This document shows positions 12,036 to 23,884 of a stretch of DNA of 64,000 nt, one piece after another. The DNA comes from Lindgomyces ingoldianus (taxonomy: Eukaryota; Ascomycota; Dothideomycetes; Pleosporales; Lindgomycetaceae), in NCBI RefSeq assembly GCF_010093535.1, contig NW_022985165.1, forward strand, positions 1,788,985 to 1,852,984, read 5' to 3'. Under the pieces are notes generated by a model that did not search any database, was not told the DNA's origin, and saw nothing but the letters and a program-made list of their open reading frames with translations. A program made the translations under genes and the position numbers. Numbering within the stretch: position 1 is the first letter of the stretch; every line of letters begins with the position of its first letter.

Positions 12036-13951
12036 TCACCGACAATGCACCCAACTCTGCGTCAAAACCCTACTGCGAATCCCCTTCTCTTTCCCGTTTT
12101 CATCTACATACTTGACTGTCCCCTCTTCAACTCCGCTATCCTGCGTCTCCCATCCCCCTTGGCGATACGCCGTAACGCCACCAATTAGTGTGATTTCTAC
12201 GACACGTTCATCGTGTTTCGCTCGCGCAATGTTGGTTTCAAGGAATTCTTCAGGCCAGGATGTTCGACGGCGCGGATGGGTGGTTTGCATTTTTTTCTTG
12301 GTTGAAACATTCCATGTACTTGTGCTCAAAACTGACTTCCTTGAGGATGGGAGTGAAGTAGTATACGGTGTGGGGATCTAAGCGCATGAAGGTGGAAATG
12401 GCATCTGCGCAGCCGACAAGGGTGTACAGGGTTCCGAGAACGGGTTTGCGAGCTGTGGGCGCAGGATTGGAGGTGAAGGAAGGGTTGAGGGAGAGGATGG
12501 GAAGCAGGTGCTTGTAAATTGCTAAAATAACTTCTTTAACGTGTATGTGGAAGCTGAGGGGAAGCGGTGTGAGATCTATTTTTCCGCTGAACTGCCCGCG
12601 ATGCGTTTCCTCACCGAGACTGGCGCGGATGTGTTGCGCGTATTTGATGTTGCGGACAAACCCTTGTATCATTTCCTATAATTTCTGTCGCAGGTGATAA
12701 CGGGCGCGAATGCTTACCGTCTTCCCTCTGATACTGCTTCTGAATAGCAAGTAACTCCTTCTGAGCCTCTTTCCCGCCAAAGAAGGCATGTTGAAATACT
12801 TGCTCCATGAGCACATTTCCTATGATAGTAACGACAAGCGCACACCGCTTTGGCTCGTTCGTAAACAAGTCATACCAACCATCCTCGCCGCCAGGGCCTC
12901 CAGACGCAACACAACCAATGATCTTACCCGTCTCTGGTTTCAGCGTATTGAAAACCTTCTTCAAAGCAACGATATTATTAAGCTCGAACCGGATATGAGC
13001 TTTCGTAAATCGTTCCATCAAGCCCATGACTTTCCATACTCCATCCCGGATCTCGATGTCTCGAGCTGTGTACTCTGGCTGCTGGAAAGTGTTGATGATG
13101 TTATGTTTGGCTCTTGATTTGTTTCCACTACTGAGTTGTAGGAGTCTTTTGGTGACATGGTTTGGATGGTCCTTCAGTGGAAGTTGCTCAATGACCTCTG
13201 GAGGCTTATATACTTCCTCGTTCTCTTCATGATCGTCGACAATGGCGTGAACAGAAGGAGCTCTGGGTGAGCCGGCTTACTGTCTTATTTTGAATTCCCG
13301 ACGGCCTAGCATCAGGAGGTACAACCGGAGCCCTCGGCATGCGGGTCACCACCGCCTTCTTAGTTCCCGAAGGCCCCACCATCGTAACAGTTCACCCTAC
13401 CTCTGGGGACTTCTTGTGGACAGGTTCTCTGTCCGGGATGATTTCTTTAGAGTAGTAATTCTGGTCTTGACCCACTGGCGATGTAGGCTTTCCACCATCA
13501 TAGAAACTCGCATTCTGGTAGTGCTTTTTGTTGTATGAGGTGGCTCGGTTACTTTCCTTCAAGGCACGAACGTCCCTCTGGTTCGGCCGTAGATTTGCGC
13601 TTTCGAGATAGAGGAGAGTAGGATGTGTCTGCTTCGGTCCTGGCTGCGCAATAGCCTAAAAGGCGCTGGATGAGCGTCGCCATAGCTGCTGGGGGTTGTA
13701 TCCGATGAATGGACAAAGTGGTTCTGAGAGAGTGGATGCTTATTCTCAAAACTGCTGTGGGTGCCTGAGTAATTGATAGACGAAGTTTGAAAGAGGACAA
13801 TCGGTCAAAAGTTGGGGTGGGGCTGATTTATCTTGAGTGAGAGTTTCCTCTGCATTGTGGACTCTTGTATGCCTAAGGACGGTACTGCATGACTTTGTTC
13901 GTATGTTGCCGCATGCGGCGATCTGGCATGTGCGGCGCCGGAATAGGCCAT
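12036..13951 (-). pseudogene. Broken gene of unknown family, about 600 codons
   Basis: Reading the minus strand from an ATG at 13951, a protein-like path continues to a stop at 12036 but needs several repairs. These are a TGA at 13807-13805, a frame change near 13660, a TGA at 13394-13392, a frame change near 13265 and another near 12300. Some could be short introns: 13265 could be a 58-nt GTAAGC intron, and the last a 40-nt GTCAGT intron. One intron is convincing, 12717-12663 (GTAAGC...AAG, 55 nt). The N-terminal third is Ser/His/Pro-rich and probably disordered. The C-terminal part is folded-looking, with HIRFELNNIVALKKVF, KIIGCVASGGPGGEDGW, IIGNVLMEQVFQHAFFGG and, near the end, NIARAKHDERVVEITLIGG. 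I do not recognise the family; it resembles accessory proteins of Dothideomycetes. Whether it is dead or only mis-modelled is open. Confidence 0.5.
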
Positions 13952-14366
13952 ATATGTGAGAAATAAAGACGGAAGGGAACAAGCTTGAAAACCAAGCATA
14001 CCGATTCAGCAGTTGTGGCTCTTTGCGTTCAGTTATACCTAGGTAGCAATTGCATGAATGCGTGGCACTCCTTTCGAGGGTCGAAGTGCGCTTACATTCT
14101 TGATGAACATTACGTACGCAAGATATTTGCAACTTGAACGAAGTTTCCCAATGCATTATTTGGAAAAAACGTATTCTAATTGATGTAGCAAATCGCAATG
14201 GGAGGTTACCAGGAGAGTAAAATAAGCCTTAGAATCAATCACAAAGTGCCTGAGGGGGGGAGCCTCTGGAGAGATGACGTCGACCGAGCAAGCAGAGTAA
14301 GAAAAGAGCACACTGAGACACGAGGCTGCCATGTAACGGCAAAGAGAACAACACGCCTTACCATAA
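13952..14366. other. Intergenic, nothing recognised
   Basis: This is the space between the start of the broken minus-strand gene and the stop of the HET gene, which lies in tandem on the same strand. No conserved motif was seen. It should contain the HET gene's 3' UTR and the promoter of the downstream relic. Confidence 0.4.
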
Positions 14367-16461
14367 TTAATGTAGGCGCACTTGTGTCAATCCTTGCTCT
14401 TTGAACCATGGTTCGGAAGAAAACAGTTTTCCTACCCCGATGCGCTCGTACGTATGAGGATGACCAACTAAACTTCGAAGGAGTAGGACCCAGTCTTCCT
14501 GAAATTTGTGCTTGGTTCCAGGTGATGCAGAAATGACTACGTTCTTGCTCATCAATTGGAGACAGAAGATGTCGGCATCAGCGGGTATGTCGGGTTCATC
14601 GAGTCCTCCCCAGCCAAAGACGGTCTGGTCGTCGGCACAAATCCCACACACCATTCCTGCCGACAGCACAATATGGACACCCTCCATCAGAGCGGAGTAA
14701 ATGCGGCATTTGGAGCTACTCTCTATCTGCATTATCGATGGGATTATAATCTTCGGCACCTTTCTGATATAGCTGCGAATTGTGAGGGTCTTCCTAGCTT
14801 CATCAAACTGAAACTCTTTGCACACATTCTTCGCCTTCTTGATCTCGAGAAAGCGCACTCCATGCATTGTACTCGCCCAAGTCCACGTCGGCAGCCCCAG
14901 TAGACTTTTCGACCGCTCGGCTGGGTCTTTGCAAAACCACAGCAGTTGGTCGGGCATGCTAGTCTTCCACAGCCCGAAGCAGTAGGTATCGTTTACCCTC
15001 TTCTTCCCCATCTCCTTCCTCAGCCCCTCGAGTGCGATAAGGCGATCAGTTGCCTTGGTAAGCAGACGGGCTGAGTATCGCTCAATGATGATTTTCCACC
15101 GGTGATTCCGAGCGGTGGAGTGAAACGAGCCACCAGTTTCGCGTTGAGTGATCATCTTGCAAGACCAGACAAGGCTATCAGCGGTGTAGAATATCATGCG
15201 ACGGGAGAGAAGCCATTCTTGGGTTGCCCAGGCTCGCTGGGCGAGGGGACCAAGTTCTGGTGTGATGGGGACATAGTCTATTGGCATGGAGCTTGCGAAT
15301 ACGGACCCTTCACGATCGCCGGATTGCGATATGTGAGACAGCTCGATGGAGGCTGGAGGATGGGAACGCGTGAAGAAACACCCTTGGCTGGAGTCAGACG
15401 CGTGGGAGGCAGCAATTGTTAGACGAGCGTTTTCGTACACCATCCCCATATGCGTCGATTCATCCAGCCAGTCGGAGTGGGAATCTTGAATGATGCAAAG
15501 TGAATCTATCCAGATGTATTGGAGGCCAAGGCGGCGTGTGGCTGTCATGGCGTCCTGATATGCCTTGGGTACAAGCTCCCAGGGTATGTTCGTTAGGTGG
15601 CTCTGGATGCTAGACTGAGTGGTCATAAGAGGACGCTTGGAAGGCTTTCCCCAACAATGACTGAGGGCGACATAGTACCCAGCCATACCCTTTGTTTCTA
15701 TCAAACGCGGCGATATTTCCCTATCAGGAGATCCCACATCAATGATTCTAGTGGGTAAGATTGGAGGAGTGCATTCATCAAGGATAGCACCCGAGAAAGT
15801 CTCGCTGCACGTTTTGTGGTTGCCAATACAGGCGCTCATCCAACGGTGAATGAGATCGTACGCTTCCGGCGAGTCCGAGGATGGTAGGGCTGGACGGCCG
15901 ACGACATCGCAGCTGACGGCGGCTGGGCTGTCTGTCTTTGGCTCAGTTCAGCAATTAGGGTTAAGTGAGATTTGGGCCGGCGGTACCTCGTGGCGCCCAC
16001 AGTCTAATCTGTCCGGTCAATATTCCCTGATCGACAGGCACAAAGACCACGAAACCCCTGAAATGTAATGCGTTTGTCACATCATCTTCTGGAAAGCTCC
16101 CTTTGACTGGGTCGTGTTTATGCCGTAGATAAATTGGACTATCGATCAAATGGTCCTCTAAGTTGGTAATGTCCCATTGCCCTTGACCTTGAGCAACAGG
16201 AGACTGATGAAATAAGCTGGGGGCGAAAGTGTGGTTGCCGTTGTATTGTAGAACAGCATCTATGATCATGGCACACAAACCGCAACCTTCTGCGGCAGAC
16301 AACGGCAGCTGCCTGGCATCATGGAGGTGAACCATGCCTCTTGGTTTTGACTGGCTGTTCGTGCTACGGTCGACCACCATCTCCCACCAATCTGGAACAT
16401 CTTGGAGTTCGCAGATCAGCGCTGGTACACTAATATTCTGACAGGCTGAGCAGAGCGGCAT
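14367..16461 (-). CDS. Heterokaryon-incompatibility (HET) domain protein
   Basis: Two exons, 16461-15987 and 15931-14367, are joined across a 55-nt intron (15986-15932, GTACCG...GACAG). They give 679 residues in one frame with no lesion. The N-terminus MPLCSACQNI is typical of HET proteins. After the intron come YYVALSHCWG, AYQDAMTATRRLGLQYIWID, DSLCIIQDSHSDW, MGMVYENARLTIAASHA and RAWATQEWLLSRRMIFYT, which are the conserved blocks of the HET domain (Pfam PF06985). The C-terminal half is variable, as usual. HET proteins trigger a cell-death reaction when unlike fungal individuals fuse, though most members, like this one, have no known partner. Unlike its neighbours to the left, the gene looks intact. 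It lies in tandem with the broken gene downstream on the same strand. The start was chosen as the first ATG before the Cys-rich opening. Confidence 0.93.
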
Positions 16462-18051
16462 AGTGGCATGAATGAAGGTCGTCCTCCCGCTGGTTCAGGG
16501 GGTGCATTCCAATGGAAGCGCTAGAAGGAGCCGGATGTCGGTAGTTGAGATGAAATGCTTCCAATCATGACTCGATTTCCCCAGGTTCCTCGATAGCAAA
16601 ACCTGGCGTTTATGCAGGAGTCAGCCACATCGAAAGAAGCCGGGCTCCGATGATGTTCTTTTGGACAGTTTTGGGGCCCAGCTAGTAGCAGCCTCCGTAG
16701 TCAGCTGTGGTAGATTAGGACAGAGGATTCTTATTCGACTGCCCTAGATTACCACTCAAGTTTTTTCAATGAGGCTAGAGAAGAAAAGGAGAAGCAGTTG
16801 CTCCGCAATCCAGGGGAGCGGAAGTAGGATGAAGGAAAGGGATGGTGGGCTGTAATACGCCAGATATCATATGATGGTGGTGGAAAGGTTTTACCTGGTC
16901 GCATTGGCCAACGACTGGATATGATGCTGCGCCGGGCGTAAGCTATTCCCACCAGTGCGGGGATTGGCTCCTTTCTGGGCCTTGGGAGCCTAGAGGAAGT
17001 GTGGCACGAGTTGAATGTCCACGGCTGAAGTTGCCGGCAGCCCCGACGATCCAGAATCCGAAGGCGAGGTCGTCTGCCTGAAGCTGTGGGCGAACCCATG
17101 GGATATAGCAGGGGCTATGCTCTGCGGAAGAGATGAGGATTTGGAATGGCCATGTGAGAGAACCAGTTTGGTGCCGGGTGGATGATGAAGGGCTGATCCT
17201 TGGTCCCTGGCAAGCTGGTGGCCGATGAGCTGCAGAGGCCTCAGGGAACTGCCCAGGCAGTGGAAGGGAAAGGAGGAGTAAATCGAAGAGACGATCTTGT
17301 TGAGGGACAGGCAAATTGGGCGCGCCAAGGGAAGGGAGAGTTTTTTGGGAGGGTTGCGAGTGGCCAGTCAAAGCCAGGGTGCAAGCGTCGTGACGGAAAA
17401 TGTTTTCTGGAGCGGTTCTTGGGGCCTTCTAGCTGCAGGACGCTCGTTACAAGCTGCAGTTTCTGGCGCTTTTCTGGCCGGCCCCATGAGCATGCCCCAG
17501 GCGCTTGCCCCAGCATGGCATTCCGCTTCTGGGGAGGGTGGGCATGCAGCTCGGTGAAACGATGAAATGAGCAGGCTCTTGTCGGGTTAATGCTGCGGGC
17601 GACGGGCTGCCGGTGCAACACGCCAGACGGAGAGCGTCGCAGCCGACCGGCGCTCGGGATCGAAGGCAGACGGGCAGTGGATGGGCGTTCCTCCAAGCTT
17701 CAGCCGAGCGCGCCACCTCGGGCCATCTGAAGGAGCGTGGTGTTGCTGACTGGGTCGGTCGTTGCCACTCGTCGCTGCTAGCCCTTCTGGTTGTCTGCGC
17801 CGCTCCCTCTGACGCCAGACTGGCTCCTCCCGCGACCTTCGAGGAGCGCCCACTCCCTTGGCTTTCACTCGCTAAACGATGGCCTTTGCCTTGACCAGCG
17901 CCTTAATACCACGCGCCTTGCCCGCCTCTGCTGGGCCTGCAAAGCTGCTGTCTTGGACGACCCACCTCGACGACCGACTCCGCAAAACCACGACGTCGTC
18001 TATCTCATCTTGCCGCCTTCCACGAGCACGCCGGTGCTCTCGCTCGCAACA
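16462..18051. other. GC-rich upstream region of two divergent genes
   Basis: These 1.6 kb lie between the start of the HET gene and the start of the plus-strand gene at 18052, so they form a divergent promoter region. From about 16900 the DNA is richer in GC than the surroundings. Overlapping open stretches occur on both strands there, as expected by chance at high GC; none resembles a protein family. The last 250 bases are pyrimidine-rich and probably form the 5' leader of the 18052 gene. Confidence 0.5.
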
Positions 18052-18738
18052 ATGGCCGCCATTTTTCGCGATTTCTCCTTCGGGCCAGCGTCGCGGCACC
18101 CGTCGTCCTTTCATGAGGCGGAGCGTGCAGCCATGAATGTCTCGCCAACCTCGACACCGCTCGCTCCCCCGCTATATCCAGCCCGGCTCCCAACACCACC
18201 ACCATGCTCAATAGGCGAGCTGGCCCAGCGATTCAACCAGCAAAGCTTGCGCGTCGACACCAGCTCTTCCTATCGGATACCGACATTCTACGAACTGCCA
18301 CTCACACCGCCAAGCGACGACTTTGTTTTTCCCGCTGATGCACCTCAACAGTCCCCATATTCATTCCCGTCCCCGGTTGCGCTACGGCAGCAACGGCAAG
18401 CGAACATGCGGATGCAGTGCAGTCCGTCGCACATCAGGGACATATCGATACTCGTACAAAGGATGGTCGAGGAAGGCGATCAGTGCCACATTTGCGACTC
18501 GAAGTCGCGAACATCACCATCTCCATCACCATTTCCATCACCACCATCATCCAATTCATCAAACGCAGACGAGGACGAGGGCGTCGACATGGAATACAGC
18601 CCTCTGGCGCCCAAGGACTCGCCGCTCTCCACTCTTAAATTCCGCCGATCGGGCGACCGCCTCAATGGGCAAGCCATGGTGGCGAAGACCGTGAGGATGC
18701 GGAAGAAATCAAAGGTAATGAAGAGGTCGTCTAAGTAA
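18052..18738 (+). CDS. Conserved fungal protein of unknown function, 228 aa
   Basis: This is an uninterrupted 228-residue frame. The frame stays open about 260 nt further upstream, but the ATG at 18052 is preferred. Its context CAACAATGGCC fits the fungal consensus, and the protein-like part begins there (MAAIFRDFSFGP, then SSFHEAERAAMN). The middle carries YPARLPTPPPCSIGELAQRF and a Pro-rich SSYRIPTFYELPLTPP. A Ser/Pro low-complexity run and an acidic patch (NADEDEGVDMEYSP) follow. The C-terminus is basic (RMRKKSKVMKRSS), as in a nuclear protein, but no named domain is seen. The overall character is a mostly disordered regulatory protein with short conserved motifs. No intron is needed. The function is unknown. 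Confidence 0.75.
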   Translation: MAAIFRDFSFGPASRHPSSFHEAERAAMNVSPTSTPLAPPLYPARLPTPPPCSIGELAQRFNQQSLRVDTSSSYRIPTFYELPLTPPSDDFVFPADAPQQSPYSFPSPVALRQQRQANMRMQCSPSHIRDISILVQRMVEEGDQCHICDSKSRTSPSPSPFPSPPSSNSSNADEDEGVDMEYSPLAPKDSPLSTLKFRRSGDRLNGQAMVAKTVRMRKKSKVMKRSSK

Positions 18739-19222
18739 TCACTCTCGGCATTAAATAGCATTTGCATTGGCGTTTGGGTTGCTTGATCTGGGGGCGCCAT
18801 ATACCACTAGGAGGCTGTCGAACGGCCAATGGCGACAAAATTGGGCGGTGGGACAGGTATTTCAATGGTCACCGGGCCTGACGTATCGTATTGCATATTA
18901 ATGGGTCTGAATTGGGTTTCGGGTTTTAGAGTGCGCTCCCTGAGTGGGTTGAGCCTGGGGTTGTTTGGGCGCGATAAGCTTCAGTGCTATCGTGACCACT
19001 ATTCAGTTGCTCCATTGTAGATATGAGCATCATGTGCACCATTTGCATGTTTATCAAGCTTATCGAGCGACGTTGCGTGACATGGCGACAGGAGATCTAA
19101 TTTTGACGTGCCAAGCACGTGATCGCGTTCCGCAACCCTGGCTCTCGGGAACACTTTCTTGATGCATTGGGAATTGCTGGAACCTCACCGACCCCAATAG
19201 TCTCATCTCGCAACACTCAGCA
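18739..19222 (+). promoter_or_regulatory. Intergenic promoter region with CACGTG and TGACGTG
   Basis: This gap precedes the plus-strand gene at 19223. It holds a CACGTG palindrome at 19116-19121, a possible bHLH site, and a TGACGTG at 19104-19110, a possible bZIP/CRE-like half-site. They lie 6 bases apart and about 100 bases upstream of the start codon. The motifs are seen directly; their use is inferred. Confidence 0.4.
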
Positions 19223-20120
19223 ATGTCCGTCTCATGGAGAGCCACCTCCCAGCTCTTAGCCTCGCGCTCCGTCCACATTCGCATCCAGCCTCGGCCTGCC
19301 AATCTGTCAGAAAGCCGCGAGGTCTTCCGTGTAATGCAGCGCTTTGGAGAACTCAGCACTTACAAGTATCTTCGGGTTTGTTTCCCCTGTCAACCTACAA
19401 TGACCCTGCAGAGTAGAGCCCCTTCGCAGAGTCAAAGTAGAGGATCAAAAGCTAATGGCTGCGATCGTTTCCTAGTACGAGTATCACGCCCCAGCCGACA
19501 ATTCCGCATTTGCTATCTATCGAGATCCCGACGCCGCACAAAAGGCATTGAATGCCTCGCCCATACGGTTTTCGTTGGAGGAAATCTTATCCGAAGACGA
19601 CGCATCGAAGGCAGGGAGCAGACAGAGTGGCGTGACGGTGAGCGACGATGCCATCACGCCTGAAACTCCGGTTAAAGATGGCATTGAAGAAATCACGCGG
19701 GCGAGTCCATTGCTCAACCGCAACCTACCGAACAGGCAGACATCCCTTACATCGTTAACCAGTTCGTCCAAAAGCCCACAATCATCCCCATCGATCGGGT
19801 TGCCCTTCGAGAGTCCAGAGCCCCGAGGGACGACGACGAAATGGTTCCAGATTACCGTCGATAGGTCGCGTGCTGTACACCAGGATTTCGTAGAGAGGCA
19901 GCCGTATTGGAAGCAGTTTAGCCCAATGAAGTCGATGGCGCAGGAGGATCTTGCCAAGGTTGTTCCTCTGATCGGACTGAGCGATGTGTCGAAGCGACCA
20001 CCGGGCCAACACCGGACTCCAAATAAGGTGCTGAAGCTGATGTCATATTACGTTGACCACAAGATGCCAAGTTTGAGGGAGATGTATGAGGAGTGTGGCA
20101 GGGAGAAGAATAAAAGCTAA
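19223..20120 (+). CDS. Conserved fungal protein, RRM-like N-terminal part, possibly mitochondrial
   Basis: The exons are 19223-19375 and 19476-20120. The 100-nt intron (GTTTGT...CCTAG) falls between codons, and the product has 265 residues. The N-terminus (MSVSWRATSQLLASRS) is basic, hydroxylated and free of acidic residues, like a mitochondrial presequence. Next come VHIRIQPRPANLSESREVF, ELSTYKYLRYEYH and AFAIYRDPDAAQKALNAS. That is the strand-helix-strand order of an RNA-recognition-motif fold, although the canonical RNP aromatic residues are weak. A long Ser/Thr-rich linker leads to a conserved C-terminal block, DRSRAVHQDFVERQPYWKQF. The fold and targeting are inferences, and the role is unknown. 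The stop overlaps the end of the convergent minus-strand gene by four bases. Confidence 0.8.
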
Positions 20121-21025
20121 AGGAACACATGGTACATATGCTTGGACGAAGCTGGTTCCCCCCACTCGGCCATCAACAACCAGGACCTAGGCGGCGACTT
20201 GAAACTATTCAACGTCAAGTCGTCCGAACTCGGGACCTCCGCTCCATACACCAAGTCCTCAAGCAAGTTATCCAACCTTCTAAGGCTGACCTCAATGCCC
20301 AGCAACTGTAGCGCAACTTCCTCAACCGCTTTCGATGCCAACTGCCAGGCCCTCTCATCATGAACCTCAACATTAACCCCGGACGTCTCACTTCTCGAGC
20401 AAGGAAACTGGAACAAAAGGCCATGAACCATGTCATAAAGCAGCGTGCTTAGTCGCTCGTCTAGTCCTCTACGGTGCAGAAGATATGATGTTGCCACGAG
20501 CTGTCGAAAACCCTTCCAGTTTGTGTGATAAGCTTCCACTATCAAAACGCCCATGTTCCCAGAAGAACGCGAGATTGGAGAGAGAACCTGAAGAAAAGGA
20601 TGTTGTTAAGGATCCCCATTCATCCAAGGATATATGTGTGACCTACAGCGGCCACTTGCATCCTCCGCATTCAGCTTCTATAGTAGTGCTCCTTCGTCTG
20701 CAAGACGGTAGAAATTTCGCAGTGCGCGCTGTTGCTTATCATTCATTTCTTCCGCAGGCCGGGTGAAGTACGAAACCGCGGTATTGGTGAGGTGCAGCGC
20801 TTCGCAGCTTCCGAAATTGGGATCCGACGCTACAGATAGTTGCTTCCGTAGCCTAAGAACAAGTTCGTTCTTGTGGTGGTTCACCCTACATGAATAGGAG
20901 TGGTTAAAATACTTCTCGAGCACAGATTTCATACACGTATACGGTTGTCCATGGGCTTCCACTAGTTTGCAGATGTCATGTATATTGACCGGATGGTCCA
21001 GTGTTTCGATTAGAGATTTGCTCAT
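20117..21025 (-). pseudogene. Unrecognised gene, two open blocks in one frame separated by stops
   Basis: On the minus strand an open block from an ATG at 21025 to 20678 (115 codons) carries VNIHDICKLVEAHGQPY, VLEKYFNHSYSC and ALRNFYRLADEGALL. In the same frame a second block runs from about 20592 to 20117 (GVLIVEAYHTNWKGFRQLV, LLYDMVHGLLFQFP, LQLLGIEVSLRRLDNLL). Between them lie 28 codons with a TAG and a TAA. A TTCTTCAG acceptor precedes the second block, but no GT donor in the correct phase was found before the TAG. Either the gene is split by an intron I cannot place, or it has acquired stops. Both halves look like real, partly helical protein. The family is not recognised. Confidence 0.45.
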
Positions 21026-21834
21026 AGTATCTCAAGCAATTGTGGTCCTGCGTGGGCAGATAGAATAGATCAATCAATAGAGGAGAGGAAATGAAGGATA
21101 GTGCTCATGACCAAGGCAAAATGCGTTCAGTGAAGGAAAGGCAGGTTTCTATCTCATGACCCCCATGGGTCATTTGAATCTTTCGCATCTTGCTTCTCAT
21201 ATCTCGCTAAGGCCTGCGTAGTTTTCTCTGTTCATACTGAGGTCCTTATTTTCCAAGATATCAGACAAGCTGTGGCTGCTTTTCTCTTCTCAACTGTCTC
21301 GTCTCGATGGACTTCAAGCCCCAGAATCCGTAGTATGCTAGCAGGCAAGCAGGCAAGTGTGGTGCTGCAAACGTGCGGCTCTCATGGGCTGCGGTTCATC
21401 ATGTCTTTCATGTCGGATCATGGCTGCCATCGACGGAAAGCGTGTCTTTTCCGCCCTTACCTTCCCCGTCTTTGTTCCACCTGAGATGCGGTCTCTTTTC
21501 ATCTCACGTTCAACTCCGCGCAGCGATTATACAAAAGGCTACATGCTGCAAATTGTCTTGTGTCTTATTCGGAGTGATCTAAGCTTGAGAGGGTAGCTGC
21601 TCTGTTAGGAAAAGTGATAGGAAACATCTGATGCATGCCCTCCTGCTTGGTTTCGCCTAATGTCATTTCGCACATTGTGGTTTCTATGCTTTACTTTCAT
21701 TTCTCATTTCTTCCCTAGTTCTTCCTGTAACCGTTCGTTTTTTCTGATTTTCATCACCCCTAGTCTTTATAAGAGGCTGCATTACGTCTGGAGATAGGAC
21801 GAGATGTACAGAGCTATAGATTTAAAAGTTTATA
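21026..21834. other. Last normal-composition DNA before the AT-rich block
   Basis: This is 0.8 kb without a recognisable gene, upstream of the minus-strand gene at 21025. An open stretch on the plus strand near 21270-21480 does not look like a protein. Base composition stays normal to about 21800 and then falls sharply at the transposon border. Confidence 0.5.
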
Positions 21835-21842
21835 AGTGTCTG
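21835..21842. repeat. Target-site duplication AGTGTCTG, left copy
   Basis: The eight bases immediately left of the terminal inverted repeat are identical to 25995-26002 immediately right of the other end. An 8-bp duplication is diagnostic of hAT-superfamily insertion. Confidence 0.9.
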
Positions 21843-21870
21843 CAGCGCTTCCAACCGTACGTAATACGAT
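21843..21870 (+). repeat. Left terminal inverted repeat of the hAT-like element
   Basis: It starts CAGCGCTTCC and is the inverse of 25967-25994. It is GC-normal, in contrast to the interior, so it also marks the sharp composition border. Confidence 0.88.
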
Positions 21871-23884
21871 TCGACTTGACTAAATCTAGGACGTTACGTC
21901 TAACTATCTTAGTACGTTTTTACTATACAATTAACATAAAGACAACTTATAAGTCTTAACTATAATAATTAAGAATTTTTATACAGCTTAACAACTTAGC
22001 AGAAGTTATAACATAACACTAAAATAAATATAATTTAAGAAAGCTAAAAGCTTAGAGTAAATTACTCTCTAATAAAGCTAGTTTTTTTATAATTAAAAAG
22101 CCTTAATTATCTCTCTAAAAAGGTAGTTTTTATTAAAGTAGTAAGTCCTTCTTCTACTAAAGAAGGCTCTCTTACAGTTGTAGGACGTACACAGGATAGA
22201 GAGGAAATTAAGGGTAATTTTAAAAAGTATAAGGTAGAAGAAACATCCTACTTTTATTTACTATGTAAAAGAATTTATAAACAAGGGGCTGTTATTCTTA
22301 GCTATAGTAAAGTCTTTTTAATAAAAGTTATAATACTACTATAACTTTAAAGTTTTTTACTGCTTTTTATATAAGCAATTACTAGTAAAAAAAAAAAAGT
22401 TTATAAAAAAAGTTTTTTTAAATTTATTATTATAATAGTTGCTACTAGGTAACTTATAACACTAGAGTAGCTAAGAGGGGTTATCTTTATTAACCTTAGC
22501 CTTAGCCTCTGCATTAACATACTACTAGAAAATAGCTTTTATTAAAACCTTAGCTTTTTTATGCTATAATAAGTGCTTTCTTTAATAATTCTTAAACTAA
22601 ATAAGATAAAGTTAAGAGTTAAGTATAGTTATAATATAGTAATAAGATATAAAAGAGTTTAGAATAAACTTACTCTAGTATAATATTAACTTTTTAATGC
22701 TATATAATATGCTGTTTTTAAAATAGAAGCTTTTATCTTTATACTTTACCTTCTCTTACACTTTATAAAGTTTATTATATAAGTGCTAAAAATTAATAAT
22801 TATTATCTAAAAAAACTTATACTTACTATTACTTTTAATTTTTTTTAGTTATAAAGTAAAAGACTTTAAAAAACTTATAAAAGTAGTTTACTTTTTTTTA
22901 CTTATTCTTAGTTATTACCTTAGTAAAAGTAGAGATGCTAAGTGTAGTAGAGTTATTATTAGTGCCTTTTTACTTTTAGATAAATGTTATAATAGTTGTT
23001 TTAAGCTTATAATAGTGTAATAGCATAAAATATACTAAATGCTAGCAGACACTGCTATCTTATATAAAAAAATGAGTTTTAAAGCTCTAAAAAAGGTTAT
23101 TAGTGTTAATAGTAGCCTAATATATTATAAAAGCCTTTTAGTGTTTATGTAATGCTAACACTATATTTATAAAATTATAAAGCTTGCCTATAACTTTATG
23201 CTAGCAGTATATATTAAACTAATTTTAGGGAGCAGCTTAGGCTAGCTTAGTCTTAAAAGCACTAAGCCCTTTACTATATATTACTGCTTTAATAACTAGC
23301 TAGATTATATAACTACTATAGTGTATATAGTGCTTAGAGGTAAGCAGCATGTTAATGTGCTTAGTAAAGTTAGTAATAGTTTCTTTATTATTATTTAATA
23401 TATTATTAGCAACTAAATAATAGAATTTTAATATAATTTTAAAGTTATAAATAATAGTAGTAATCTTATGCACTTAATTTACTTTTATATAGTTACTATA
23501 AAAGTTTTAAAAGCTAATAAGTAAGTCTTAGTGCTAGTAGTTACTATTTATTTTTATATAGTTAATTATTATAAAGTTTTTAAGCTGCTAAGGCGCTAGT
23601 GCTAAAGAATTACTAACTTACTAATAAAATAAGCTACTACCTTAAAAAAAGAAGTAGTTTAGTAAAGTCTATATATTAACACTTAATGTAACTTTTAACT
23701 AGGCTATTCTTAGTACTGTTTAAATCTCCTGCTTTTGCTCTATAACTTTAGAATTTATATATAAAAAATATATAGTAGGCAATAATAAAAAAGCATAAAA
23801 AAAGTTAGTGTAGTTTTAAGAAATAATGCTCTAAAGTTTAGCTAATAAGGCCTTAGTAAAAAAAATATTATAAAAAATTACTTA

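Noticed and set aside
13746..14198. 150-codon minus-strand open stretch
   Set aside because: No family resemblance. The overlapping frame starting at 13951 continues into the broken gene and is the better coding candidate.
14506..15422. Plus-strand open stretches opposite the HET gene
   Set aside because: Shadows of the HET coding strand, without independent protein character.
16749..17894. Many overlapping open stretches on both strands (up to about 150 codons)
   Set aside because: High GC lowers stop frequency. None shows family motifs, and they overlap in all frames upstream of a real start at 18052.
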